From the NCBI RefSeq assembly GCF_900218065.1, contig NZ_OBMU01000001.1:2150160-2214159 (forward strand): DNA of 64,000 nucleotides, written 5' to 3'. This document shows, in pieces, positions 26,873 to 34,541 of this stretch. The notes under the pieces were generated by a model that did not search any database, was not told the DNA's origin, and saw nothing but the letters and a program-made list of their open reading frames with translations. Position 1 is the stretch's first letter; each line of letters starts with the position of its first letter. The translations under genes and the position numbers were made by a program. The DNA comes from Novosphingobium sp. Chol11. GTDB lineage: Bacteria > Pseudomonadota > Alphaproteobacteria > Sphingomonadales > Sphingomonadaceae.

Positions 26873-27304
26873 ATGACGGCAGTAAGTTGGAAACTCCACA
26901 AGATGGAAAAGGTCGATTGTTCCCAGTTTGGCTTCACCAAAATCATCGTTGCAGATGTGGAACGCGCCTTTGCCTTCTACCGGGACGTATTCGGGCTTGA
27001 AGAAGTTGCCCGCGTTCAAATGGGAGAAGGGCATGAGCAGATCGACGAGATCATCGCCAAGCCGCCCAACATGCCCCACATCCCCTCAGTCGTGCTGAAA
27101 TGTTATGTCAACCGCACGCCCCCCGCCCCCGGTGAACTGCTGCTGGGTTTCAAGGTGCCCGACGTCGATCAGATCTTGGAACGTGCCGTCGCGCATGGCG
27201 GCGCCGTCGCCAAGGAAGCGGTGGACCGGCCCGAATATGGGGTTCGCGTCGCCTTCCTGACCGATGTCGAAGGGCATATGATCGAGATCGTTCAGCCGAT
27301 CTGA
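26873..27304 (+). CDS. VOC (glyoxalase/bleomycin resistance) superfamily protein
   Basis: A 143-residue vicinal-oxygen-chelate protein. Two beta-alpha-beta-beta-beta halves are seen: FTKIIVADVERAFAFYRDVFGLEEV and LGFKVPDVDQILERAVAHGG, ending FLTDVEGHMIEIVQP with the C-terminal Glu metal ligand. Members include glyoxalase I, extradiol dioxygenases and epimerases such as methylmalonyl-CoA epimerase; the exact reaction is unknown. The AGGAGAG site and ATG are clear. It is followed by a strong terminator. Confidence 0.86.
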   Translation: MTAVSWKLHKMEKVDCSQFGFTKIIVADVERAFAFYRDVFGLEEVARVQMGEGHEQIDEIIAKPPNMPHIPSVVLKCYVNRTPPAPGELLLGFKVPDVDQILERAVAHGGAVAKEAVDRPEYGVRVAFLTDVEGHMIEIVQPI

Positions 27305-27311
27305 CGCAAAT

Positions 27312-27337
27312 GCCGGGCCTTTTCCGCAAGGCCCGGC
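27312..27337. terminator. Bidirectional terminator between VOC and LuxR genes
   Basis: GCCGGGCCTT (27312-27321) pairs with AAGGCCCGGC (27328-27337) around a TTCCGC loop, with an outer CTGACGC/GCGTCAG extension. It separates two convergent genes ending at 27304 and 27339. Confidence 0.8.
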
Positions 27338-27338
27338 G

Positions 27339-28319
27339 TCAGGCGTGCGTGCGGCCTTGCGCGAGCGGACCAGTGCCCGACGAGACGAGGTGGATCATCT
27401 CCGACAGGCGGCCCACTCCAACCTTCGCATAGATGGAGCGCAGATGCGCGCGCATCGTATTGTGGCTGATGCCGCGCCGCTCTTCCGTCTCCTGCACCGA
27501 TCCGCCATTTACGAGGTCGCCGACGAGTGTCGCTTCGGTGCCGGTCAGTCCGTACAGGTCGCGCAGCGCATCGACCGATTGAATAAGGCCGGCGCCCGAA
27601 TCCCGGATGGAAACGACAAGGCCGATCGCGCCGCCGCCCACTGACGCTGGCGGCCGGTTGATGGCCAGGCCCAGCGCGGGCCGGCCGGACGGGCGCGACA
27701 GGCTGATCGCGCCGCTCGGCAGTTCATTATCCGCGACCGCGCGCAATAGCGCGTCGAGCGCGCGCTTGTCTGCCGCGCTGGATGCAGTAAGACGGTCGCC
27801 GACAAGGGAAAGTCCATCCCGTTCCTTCAGGATGGCGTTGGCGCGGGCGTCCGCCTGGATCAGGCGTCCATTGCCGCGAACGATCATCGCCCCCATTCCC
27901 AGACGGTCGATCGTTCCCGACACGGCATGCACCGCCGCGCCATTCTCCAGCAGCCGCTCCCGCAACCGCATCGCCCGGCGGACATGGGCGGCGCATTCCA
28001 GGAACACATCTTCCGCCTGCTCGTCGAAAGGCGCCTCCGCCAGACGGGCGCAGTCCAGTTCCCAGCCCTCTCCTGCCGCGGTCAGTATCACGACGCGATT
28101 TAAACCCGAATCATCGAACAGATCTTCCCGGCCGACGATTTCCGCCAGCCAGGCACCAGCCCCCGTCGCTATCGAGAAACGGAGCATCACCGCATCCGCC
28201 CCGAGCAGTTCACTCATGGTTTCGAGCGCGCGCCGCTCGGGCCGGATGGCAACCAGATCGTCATAAAACATGTCGATCAGTTCGTCCGGAAGGAGCGGAT
28301 CGTTCACGCCGGGATACAT
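27339..28319 (-). CDS. LuxR-type (GerE HTH) transcriptional regulator
   Basis: A 326-residue regulator. The C-terminal GerE/LuxR helix-turn-helix is clear: LTGTEATLVGDLVNGGSVQETEERRGISHNTMRAHLRSIYAKVGV. The N-terminal 230 residues are a sensor-like region without a recognised name; a PAS-like middle segment (GMGAMIVRGNGRLIQADARANAIL) is visible. It overlaps the upstream LuxR gene by 16 bp and is its paralog. ATG 28319 was chosen because the homologous start of the paralog (SVDRMIDHVYEDL) aligns with DELIDMFYDDL here. Confidence 0.85.
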   Translation of the reverse strand: MYPGVNDPLLPDELIDMFYDDLVAIRPERRALETMSELLGADAVMLRFSIATGAGAWLAEIVGREDLFDDSGLNRVVILTAAGEGWELDCARLAEAPFDEQAEDVFLECAAHVRRAMRLRERLLENGAAVHAVSGTIDRLGMGAMIVRGNGRLIQADARANAILKERDGLSLVGDRLTASSAADKRALDALLRAVADNELPSGAISLSRPSGRPALGLAINRPPASVGGGAIGLVVSIRDSGAGLIQSVDALRDLYGLTGTEATLVGDLVNGGSVQETEERRGISHNTMRAHLRSIYAKVGVGRLSEMIHLVSSGTGPLAQGRTHA

Positions 28320-29521
28320 GCGGCTTGGTAATGCGGGTGGCGACTTTTGCTGGACATTTCCGGCCGTGCATCGCGCCGCAGAGCAAGGTAGGCCGGGCTG
28401 TTGATAATCAGCCGCAGCAGATCGGCCCGGCTGTCCACATCGCATTTGGCGAAGACAGAGCGCATATGCGCCCGCACTGTATTATGGCTGATGCCCATCG
28501 CTTCGCAGATCATCGGCGGAGCCAAACCATCGGCGAGATGGACGCAGACTTGCGCTTCGGCCTTCGTCAGCCCGAACAGGCCCTGCAATATGTCCGGCTG
28601 GATCGACGACATGGCCTCGCGGTCGCGCATATAGACGGCCACCCCGCGCGATGCGCCGCCGCCCGGGGCGAGCGAAGCCACCAATATCTCCAGCGGCGCC
28701 TTGCCCGATGGCCGCCAAAGGGCCATCGCACGCGGCCGACCCCGCGCGCTTCCGCTGGCAAGCTGCTGGATTATCTCCTGAAGACGGCGGTCGTCACCGG
28801 GGGCGGACGCGCAAAGTCGCCGGCTGTGAACCAGCCCATCCTTCTGCGCGAGGATATGCTCGGCGGCGGCGCTCATTTCCACCATGCTGCCCTGGCGGTC
28901 GAGGATGGCCACGCCCACGCCAAGCTGATCCAGACCCATGGACAAACAGCGATTCATGGCATCGGCCGCCAACAGCCGCGAGCGCGCACGGAAGGCGGTC
29001 CGGAAATGCGGGACCATATGGCCAAGCGTGGCGCGTTCGCCCTCGCTGAACGGATCCTGCTGCGGCGCGCGCGTAGCGAAGAATAGATAGCGCCAGTCCT
29101 CATCCCGATAGCAGGTCGCCAACATCATGTGGCGGATGCCCAGTTCAGCGAAATAATCCCGCAGGTTGGCCTCGTTGGGATTGCCGCGCAGCAGGTGGTA
29201 GAGGTCGATCGACTGGCTGAACTGGCCGCAGGCGGGTAGCTCGATGCTCCAGGCAGCTCCACGCGCCGCGCTCTTGCTCAAGGTGACGATCTGGTCCTGC
29301 ACCTGCTGCTGCGGCTTGAACCCGGCGTTCAGTATATAGCTGAAGCGGTCGCGGGTGCCGCCCACGAGCATCTGGACCCCGACGAAGCGCGCGCCCAGGC
29401 TGTCGCGCAGCATCGCCGCACTGACGGCGGTCGGCTCGACACTGGAAAGATCTTCATAAACATGGTCGATCATCCGGTCGACCGAAGGATTGGCTGGAGC
29501 GCGGTACGCAAACTGCATCAA
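28304..29521 (-). CDS. LuxR-type (GerE HTH) transcriptional regulator, paralog
   Basis: A 405-residue regulator with the same plan as its downstream neighbour: an N-terminal sensor region from SVDRMIDHVYEDL, a PAS-like middle (LGVGVAILDRQGSMVEMSAAAEHIL) and a C-terminal HTH (LTKAEAQVCVHLADGLAPPMICEAMGISHNTVRAHMRSVFAKCDV). The C-terminus carries a basic tail of about 25 residues. The two regulators form a 16-bp overlapping operon and are the best candidates to read the TAGTCC-N4-GGACTA palindromes, which is an inference. Confidence 0.86.
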   Translation of the reverse strand: MMQFAYRAPANPSVDRMIDHVYEDLSSVEPTAVSAAMLRDSLGARFVGVQMLVGGTRDRFSYILNAGFKPQQQVQDQIVTLSKSAARGAAWSIELPACGQFSQSIDLYHLLRGNPNEANLRDYFAELGIRHMMLATCYRDEDWRYLFFATRAPQQDPFSEGERATLGHMVPHFRTAFRARSRLLAADAMNRCLSMGLDQLGVGVAILDRQGSMVEMSAAAEHILAQKDGLVHSRRLCASAPGDDRRLQEIIQQLASGSARGRPRAMALWRPSGKAPLEILVASLAPGGGASRGVAVYMRDREAMSSIQPDILQGLFGLTKAEAQVCVHLADGLAPPMICEAMGISHNTVRAHMRSVFAKCDVDSRADLLRLIINSPAYLALRRDARPEMSSKSRHPHYQAACIPA

Positions 29522-29608
29522 TCTCTCCTGAGCGATCCGCCTGGCACCGCCAATGGCAGATCGACCCTCTACGTGCTGGCGCTTCTGCGAGCGCTCTATC
29601 TACTTGGC

Positions 29609-29630
29609 CTGTCGGCCCTGCCGCCGACAG
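29609..29630. promoter_or_regulatory. Inverted repeat between MFS gene end and LuxR operon
   Basis: CTGTCGGC (29609-29616) and GCCGACAG (29623-29630) are perfect 8-bp arms with a 6-bp spacer. The site lies about 90 bp upstream of the LuxR operon start (29521) and 60 bp beyond the MFS stop (29689), all on the minus strand. It could be a terminator for the MFS operon or an operator for the regulators; there is no T-run. Confidence 0.4.
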
Positions 29631-29688
29631 TAAGCAATCCCCGGATGCCGTCAAGCGGAGGCCTGCCCTGATCCGGCGATGTGGATTT

Positions 29689-31047
29689 TCAGCGGTCAGC
29701 GCCGCCCTCCGTCGCGGCGATGGCGTCCCGCATAGGGCGGAGGGCGCAACCCAGCGCCAGCATCGCGGCGGGCAGAAGCACCGCGGAAGTGAGGGCGATC
29801 GACCAGCCCAGCATGGCGTCGTCGGCAAATATATAGGTCGTCATCGCGCCCACCACCAACGGCCCGAGACCGATCCCCAAAAGCGTGAATATGACAAGAT
29901 ATATAGCCGATACCTGCCCGCGATATTCGCTGGGCGTGACGATCTGGAGCGCGGCTGCGGCGGCGCCCGTATAGGATGCCAACGCCATGAAGATGCCGGT
30001 CAGGATCATGAACAGCACAAGCGAGTCCGTCCACATAGCGGCGGCGGTCACGCAGATCTGGACGGCAGCGAATACAATGAAGAGACGCAGATGCGCGTCG
30101 GTCCTGCCGCGCGCGAACATGCGGTCAGCAAGCGCGCCGCTGCCCACCGTGCCGCCTACGCCAAAGACCAGCGCCACGGTGGCGATCAACACGCCGACCG
30201 TGGTGATCGGCAGATCGAATTTGCGGATAAGATAGGTGGGCAGCCAGGCACCATAGCCATAAGAGGTTGCCGCGAGCAGGCCATAGCCGATGAAATGCCC
30301 GGTGAAGAAGCGCCTGTGCCGCTTCACGAAGCGCAACGCGTCCCGATAGGAAGAGCCGGACGCCACGGGCTTGCTGCGCGGCGGATCGGTCAGGGTCCAG
30401 ACCAGGAAGGCGATCAGCAACCCCGGCAGGCCGGTGGCGATCAGCACGATCCGCCACGCTGCCGTCTGGCCCAGCAGCGGCAGCACCAGCCCTTCGGGTG
30501 GCATGGCGCTAATCATGAGCGCTCCGAAAATCTTCGCCAGCACGCCGCCAATGAATGCCCCCGCCCCGAACACAGACAGGGCCGTCGCCAGTTTCGTACT
30601 GGGCACGCTGTCCGCCAGTATCGAATAGGCCGCCGGGTTCAGCGCCGCTTCCCCCGCCCCAACGCCGAACCGCGCGAGCGCAAACTGCCCGAAATTGCGG
30701 GCAAGGCCGCAAGATGCCGCGGCGATCGACCAGATCGTGACCCCCGCGAAGATGATCCCGCGCCGGGAAAAGCGATCCGCCGCCCATCCGAACAGCAGGC
30801 CGAAGGTCACGTAGAAAAGGGCAAAGGCCAGGCCGTGAAGCAGACCGACCTGGAAATCGGTAATGCCCAGATCGGCGCGAATATCCTGAACCATCAGCGA
30901 GATGATCTGACGGTCCATCAGCGACAGCGAATAGAGCAGGGTCAGGACGAAGACCGACCACCAGGCTCCCATGCCGGTTCGTGGACTGCTCGCTATTGGC
31001 ACGGGCGGGTCCATCTCCAACGCCGCCTGGCCCGCCATGCCGCTCAT
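29689..31047 (-). CDS. MFS transporter
   Basis: A 452-residue major facilitator with 12 predicted membrane helices. LLYSLSLMDRQIISLMVQDIRADLGITDFQVGLLHGLAFALFYV and the loop GWAADRFSRRGIIFAGV (motif A) match the sphingomonad aromatic-acid/spinster-like MFS group. It overlaps the acyl-CoA synthetase gene by 4 bp (ATGA), so the transporter and ligase are made together and probably handle the same acid. Confidence 0.9.
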   Translation of the reverse strand: MSGMAGQAALEMDPPVPIASSPRTGMGAWWSVFVLTLLYSLSLMDRQIISLMVQDIRADLGITDFQVGLLHGLAFALFYVTFGLLFGWAADRFSRRGIIFAGVTIWSIAAASCGLARNFGQFALARFGVGAGEAALNPAAYSILADSVPSTKLATALSVFGAGAFIGGVLAKIFGALMISAMPPEGLVLPLLGQTAAWRIVLIATGLPGLLIAFLVWTLTDPPRSKPVASGSSYRDALRFVKRHRRFFTGHFIGYGLLAATSYGYGAWLPTYLIRKFDLPITTVGVLIATVALVFGVGGTVGSGALADRMFARGRTDAHLRLFIVFAAVQICVTAAAMWTDSLVLFMILTGIFMALASYTGAAAAALQIVTPSEYRGQVSAIYLVIFTLLGIGLGPLVVGAMTTYIFADDAMLGWSIALTSAVLLPAAMLALGCALRPMRDAIAATEGGADR

Positions 31048-33221
31048 GCTCTGCGCTCCGAAGGCGTGATATCCATGGCAGAGGATCGGGCGTCCTCTGC
31101 CGACGCCAAAATAACCAAGGCGTCCGCCACGACCGCGCGGCCATGGGCGATGCGCACCGGATTGGCGTCTACCTCAGCGATTTCGGGAAGTTCGCGAGCC
31201 ATCTGGCCAAGGCTCATCAGTAGTCCGACAACGGCATCCACCTCCTGCGCATCAAGGCCGCGACGGGCGTGAATGATCCGGCCGTCGCTCAAGCTTTCCA
31301 GTGCCTTGCGTGCGGCAGCGCGGTCGAAGGGCGGACGCAGCATGACGGCGTCGGCAAGGATCTCGACCAGCAGGCCGCCCAGCCCCAGGACGACGACCGG
31401 GCCGAAGACCTCGTCGCGCTTTATCCCCGCCGTCAGTTCGATGCGGGCGGGCACCATTTCCTGCACCAATATGCCCTCGACCTGCGCCTGCGGCGCCAGC
31501 CGCGCGACGTCGGCGAGCATCGCGGCTGCTTCTTCCTCGGCGCGATCTGCCGTCACGCCCAGACGCACGCCGCCCGCATCGGACTTATGTGGCAGGTTGA
31601 CGCTCATCGCCTTGAGCGCCAGCGAGCCGCCGATTTCGCGCGCCGCTGCGGCAGCTTGGGCCGGTGTCGCGGCCAGTCGCTCCTGCGTCACGCCAATGCC
31701 ATATTCAGCGAACAGCCGCTTGCCTTCATGCTCCATGAGGACGGTGCGCTCTGCAACGTCAGGCAGCATGGCACGGGCGCGCGCGGCGCGGGTCATGTCG
31801 ATGGGTTCGCCGCGACAGGGCGCCGGCCGATCCAGCGACTGCCGGGCGAGCGCGCCCAGCGTCCGCACGGCCCGACCCGGATCAAGGTAGAGCGGCGTAC
31901 CAGCCTCGCTGACGAAAGGAACGATGCCGGTGCACAGAAGCGAGAGGGGCTTTGGGCTGCGCTGGTCCAGAGCAACGATCACCTCAAGATGTGTCGCGGC
32001 CTGTTCCCATGCGACAGTGGTCATCATGTCTATGGAGGGGCTCCGCTCCAGCCGGAAGAGCAGATTGCCCATGGCCTCGGGCTTGCTCATTACCTGCGCG
32101 GTGGTGTCCACCGGGTTGGACAGGTTGCCGTAGAAAGGCTGGGGCATTTCGGCGAGCAGCGCATCCTGTTCCTCCTGCGGCAGCTCCGGCACGGACAGTC
32201 CCGCGCGCGCGGCTTCATCGGCGAGCAGAACGCCCGCGCCGCCGGACGAGGTGACGATCGCCAGCCTGCGGCCGGCGGTGCGCTTGCCGGTTTCGAACAT
32301 CAGCCCCATGTCGAGCATGTCCTGCATCGATGCGGCGACATGCACACCATATTGGGCGCATACCGCGTCCAGCACTTCGGCCGATCCCGCGATCGCGCCT
32401 GTGTGGCTCAGCGCGGCGCGGGCGGCGTCGCCGCTTCGGCCCGCCTTCAGCAGGATGATCGGCTTGTCCAGCGCCAGCGCCCGCTCGGCGGTTTCGATGA
32501 ACAGCTCGGGGTGCCGCAGCGTTTCAACGGCGGCGAGCAGCACTTTCACTTCGGGCTGTTCAACCAGATGGCGCAGCGTCATGGCAACGCTCATGTCCGC
32601 TTCGTTGCCCGTGCTGACGAACCAGCCAAGCCCCAGCCCCGCCTTGATCGCCATCGCGGCGATATAGGAGCCGAACCCGCCGCTCTGCGACACCAGCGCC
32701 ACCCCGCCCGCGCGCGGCAGGGGCGCGCTCGGGTCGATTGAAAAATTGGCCATGACACCGCCATGGACGTTCATGAATCCGATGCAGTTGGGTCCGATCA
32801 GGCGAACGCCGGCCCGGCGAGCAATGGTAGCAATCCGTTCCTGGAGCGCGGCGCCTTCCCCGCCCATTTCCGCAAAGCCCGAAGTCACCACCACGGCGCC
32901 CCCGACGTTAAGCGCCGCCGCTTCCTCGATCACAGCCGGGACCGCATGGCCGGGCACGGCCACCACAGCCAGGTCGACCGGCGCGCCAATCTCCGTAAGC
33001 GAGGCGAAGGCAGGAACGCCCATGATCTCCGCATCGGACGGATGAACCGGATAGAGCGGTCCGTCGAACGCCCGTTTCAGGTTGGCGAAAAGCTGTCCGC
33101 CGATCCGCGGCAATTGATTGGACGCTCCGACCAGCGCGATCGATCGGGGCGACAACAGCCTGGTCATAGCGTCACGGGTCATGTCCCTGCCGGGGGCGTC
33201 CAGAATCTCGGCGTCTGACAT
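31044..33221 (-). CDS. ADP-forming acyl-CoA synthetase (fused alpha-beta subunits)
   Basis: A 725-residue acetate-CoA ligase (ADP-forming) family protein. Domains in order: CoA-binding (about 15-145, SIALVGASNQLPRIGGQLF), succinyl-CoA-ligase-like (about 160-310; phosphohistidine candidate in AALSHTGAIAGS), and an ATP-grasp domain (about 490-715; KRLFAEYGIGVTQE, LALKAMSVNLPHKSDAGGV). Such fused enzymes activate acids to CoA thioesters. It heads an operon with the MFS transporter and is divergent from the PhyH-like gene, with the shared palindrome in between. Confidence 0.9.
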   Translation of the reverse strand: MSDAEILDAPGRDMTRDAMTRLLSPRSIALVGASNQLPRIGGQLFANLKRAFDGPLYPVHPSDAEIMGVPAFASLTEIGAPVDLAVVAVPGHAVPAVIEEAAALNVGGAVVVTSGFAEMGGEGAALQERIATIARRAGVRLIGPNCIGFMNVHGGVMANFSIDPSAPLPRAGGVALVSQSGGFGSYIAAMAIKAGLGLGWFVSTGNEADMSVAMTLRHLVEQPEVKVLLAAVETLRHPELFIETAERALALDKPIILLKAGRSGDAARAALSHTGAIAGSAEVLDAVCAQYGVHVAASMQDMLDMGLMFETGKRTAGRRLAIVTSSGGAGVLLADEAARAGLSVPELPQEEQDALLAEMPQPFYGNLSNPVDTTAQVMSKPEAMGNLLFRLERSPSIDMMTTVAWEQAATHLEVIVALDQRSPKPLSLLCTGIVPFVSEAGTPLYLDPGRAVRTLGALARQSLDRPAPCRGEPIDMTRAARARAMLPDVAERTVLMEHEGKRLFAEYGIGVTQERLAATPAQAAAAAREIGGSLALKAMSVNLPHKSDAGGVRLGVTADRAEEEAAAMLADVARLAPQAQVEGILVQEMVPARIELTAGIKRDEVFGPVVVLGLGGLLVEILADAVMLRPPFDRAAARKALESLSDGRIIHARRGLDAQEVDAVVGLLMSLGQMARELPEIAEVDANPVRIAHGRAVVADALVILASAEDARSSAMDITPSERRA

Positions 33222-33278
33222 GGGGCTCCTCTACCTTATTCCGTAATGCCCGGCAGATATAACGTCGGGGCGAAAGAC

Positions 33279-33300
33279 GCATAGTCCTGCGGGACTATGC
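33279..33300. promoter_or_regulatory. Operator-like palindrome between acyl-CoA synthetase and PhyH genes
   Basis: GCATAGTCC (33279-33287) and GGACTATGC (33292-33300) are perfect 9-bp arms with a 4-bp TGCG spacer, the longest of the three TAGTCC-N4-GGACTA sites in this module. It lies 58 bp upstream of the acyl-CoA synthetase start and 77 bp upstream of the longest PhyH start, which suits control of both divergent genes. Confidence 0.65.
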
Positions 33301-33376
33301 GCCGGCGCGCCTTTTCAGGATGATCGCAGCAGCCATGGTCCGCGCGGACGATGCAGTGGGTTGCCGCGCCGGATAA

Positions 33377-34330
33377 ATGCGTGACAGCAAGATGTGGAAG
33401 GGAAAAGGATTGACCGTGGATATTGTGAAGCTGCCCGAAGGGCCATTTCCCGTGGCGACCCCGGATTGGGAGCAGGTCAAGGCGGATCTGCGCGAGTTCG
33501 GCTATGGCATCGCCAAGGGCGTGCTCTCCCCCGAAGAGGTCCGGACGATGCGCGCCATCCTGACCCGGGAAATCGAAAAGGACGAGCAAGCGGGAAAGAT
33601 CAAGGAATCCTACACGGACCGCGATGCCGTCAATCGTCGCCTGTCGGTGCTGAGCGACCGGCACCCTGTTTTCCGCGACCTTGCCGAACATCCTTTTGCG
33701 CTGGAGATGGCGGCCGAAATCCTTGGCCCCTCCTATCTGAACGAAACTTTTCTGCTGCACGGGCTTAGCGCCAATGTCACCCGGCCGGGCAGCAGCGACA
33801 TGGGGATCCATGGCGACACAGATTTCATCCGCCCCTATATAAACGCACCGCTGTTCGCGCGGATGATCTATTTCCTCGATGATTTCGACGAGGAAGTCGG
33901 CGCCACCCGTGTCGTGCCGAAAAGCCATATTTGGGGTCACCTGCCGTTGAAGGACGGTTCGGTGAAATATGAGTCACTGCCGGCACTGGGTCCGGCCGGA
34001 TCGGTACTCGTCTATGACGGCCGCCTCTATCACGGCACCGGCGCCAACCGCAGCAAGGATCGGGAGCGGGCGGGCGTAATTGCCGGCTATGTCCACAGCT
34101 GGATGCGGCCGCTCGTTCCCTTCCCCATGATTCTCGATCCCAAGGTGATGGAGGGCGCGTCCGAACGCTGTCGGCAACTGCTCGGCTATGGCACGGTAAA
34201 CATGGGCTTCGACCTGCCATGGACCCAGGCGCCCGAGGAGATCGCAGCCCTGACAGTCGGCCAGAAACGCGAAATAACCGACATGCGCCGGGAGGTGCGT
34301 CAGGATACGCCGCAGCAGCCAGCATCCTGA
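33377..34330 (+). CDS. Phytanoyl-CoA dioxygenase (PhyH) family protein
   Basis: A 317-residue Fe(II)/2-oxoglutarate oxygenase of the PhyH family. The metal triad is seen as MGIHGDTDF (His-x-Asp) and a distal His in LYHGTGANRSKDRERAGV, whose Arg would hold 2-oxoglutarate. The longest start is ATG 33377, but GTG 33416, seven bases after GGAAGGGAAAAGG, is at least as likely (protein MDIVKLPEGP). It probably hydroxylates an acid or its CoA ester, next to the ligase that would make it. A terminator follows directly. Confidence 0.86.
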   Translation: MRDSKMWKGKGLTVDIVKLPEGPFPVATPDWEQVKADLREFGYGIAKGVLSPEEVRTMRAILTREIEKDEQAGKIKESYTDRDAVNRRLSVLSDRHPVFRDLAEHPFALEMAAEILGPSYLNETFLLHGLSANVTRPGSSDMGIHGDTDFIRPYINAPLFARMIYFLDDFDEEVGATRVVPKSHIWGHLPLKDGSVKYESLPALGPAGSVLVYDGRLYHGTGANRSKDRERAGVIAGYVHSWMRPLVPFPMILDPKVMEGASERCRQLLGYGTVNMGFDLPWTQAPEEIAALTVGQKREITDMRREVRQDTPQQPAS

Positions 34331-34333
34331 ACC

Positions 34334-34361
34334 GGGTGGGAGGGCCGCGTCCCTCCCACCC
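34334..34361. terminator. Hairpin terminator after PhyH gene
   Basis: GGGTGGGAGGG (34334-34344) pairs perfectly with CCCTCCCACCC (34351-34361) around CCGCGT, starting 3 bp after the PhyH stop. It lacks a strong T-run. The convergent TonB receptor gene ends at 34542; the rest of 34362-34541 shows nothing recognisable. Confidence 0.65.
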
Positions 34362-34541
34362 CCTATCACGACATGGACCTGCTCATTGTTCGCAGGCACT
34401 GCTCCCGGCAGCGAAGCGGCACAAGGACTAGGTAAAAGGATTACCCCTGCAATCTCCTCGAACTCCGCCAGTCGGGACGCGAATTTCATTCAACGCAGAA
34501 TTATGCGCCTCCGATAGGTGCAGGGCAGACCTCCTAGGGCC

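Noticed and set aside
31269-32741. 490-codon plus-strand frame opposite the acyl-CoA synthetase
   Set aside because: An antisense shadow; the minus-strand gene has full-length domain matches and operon context.
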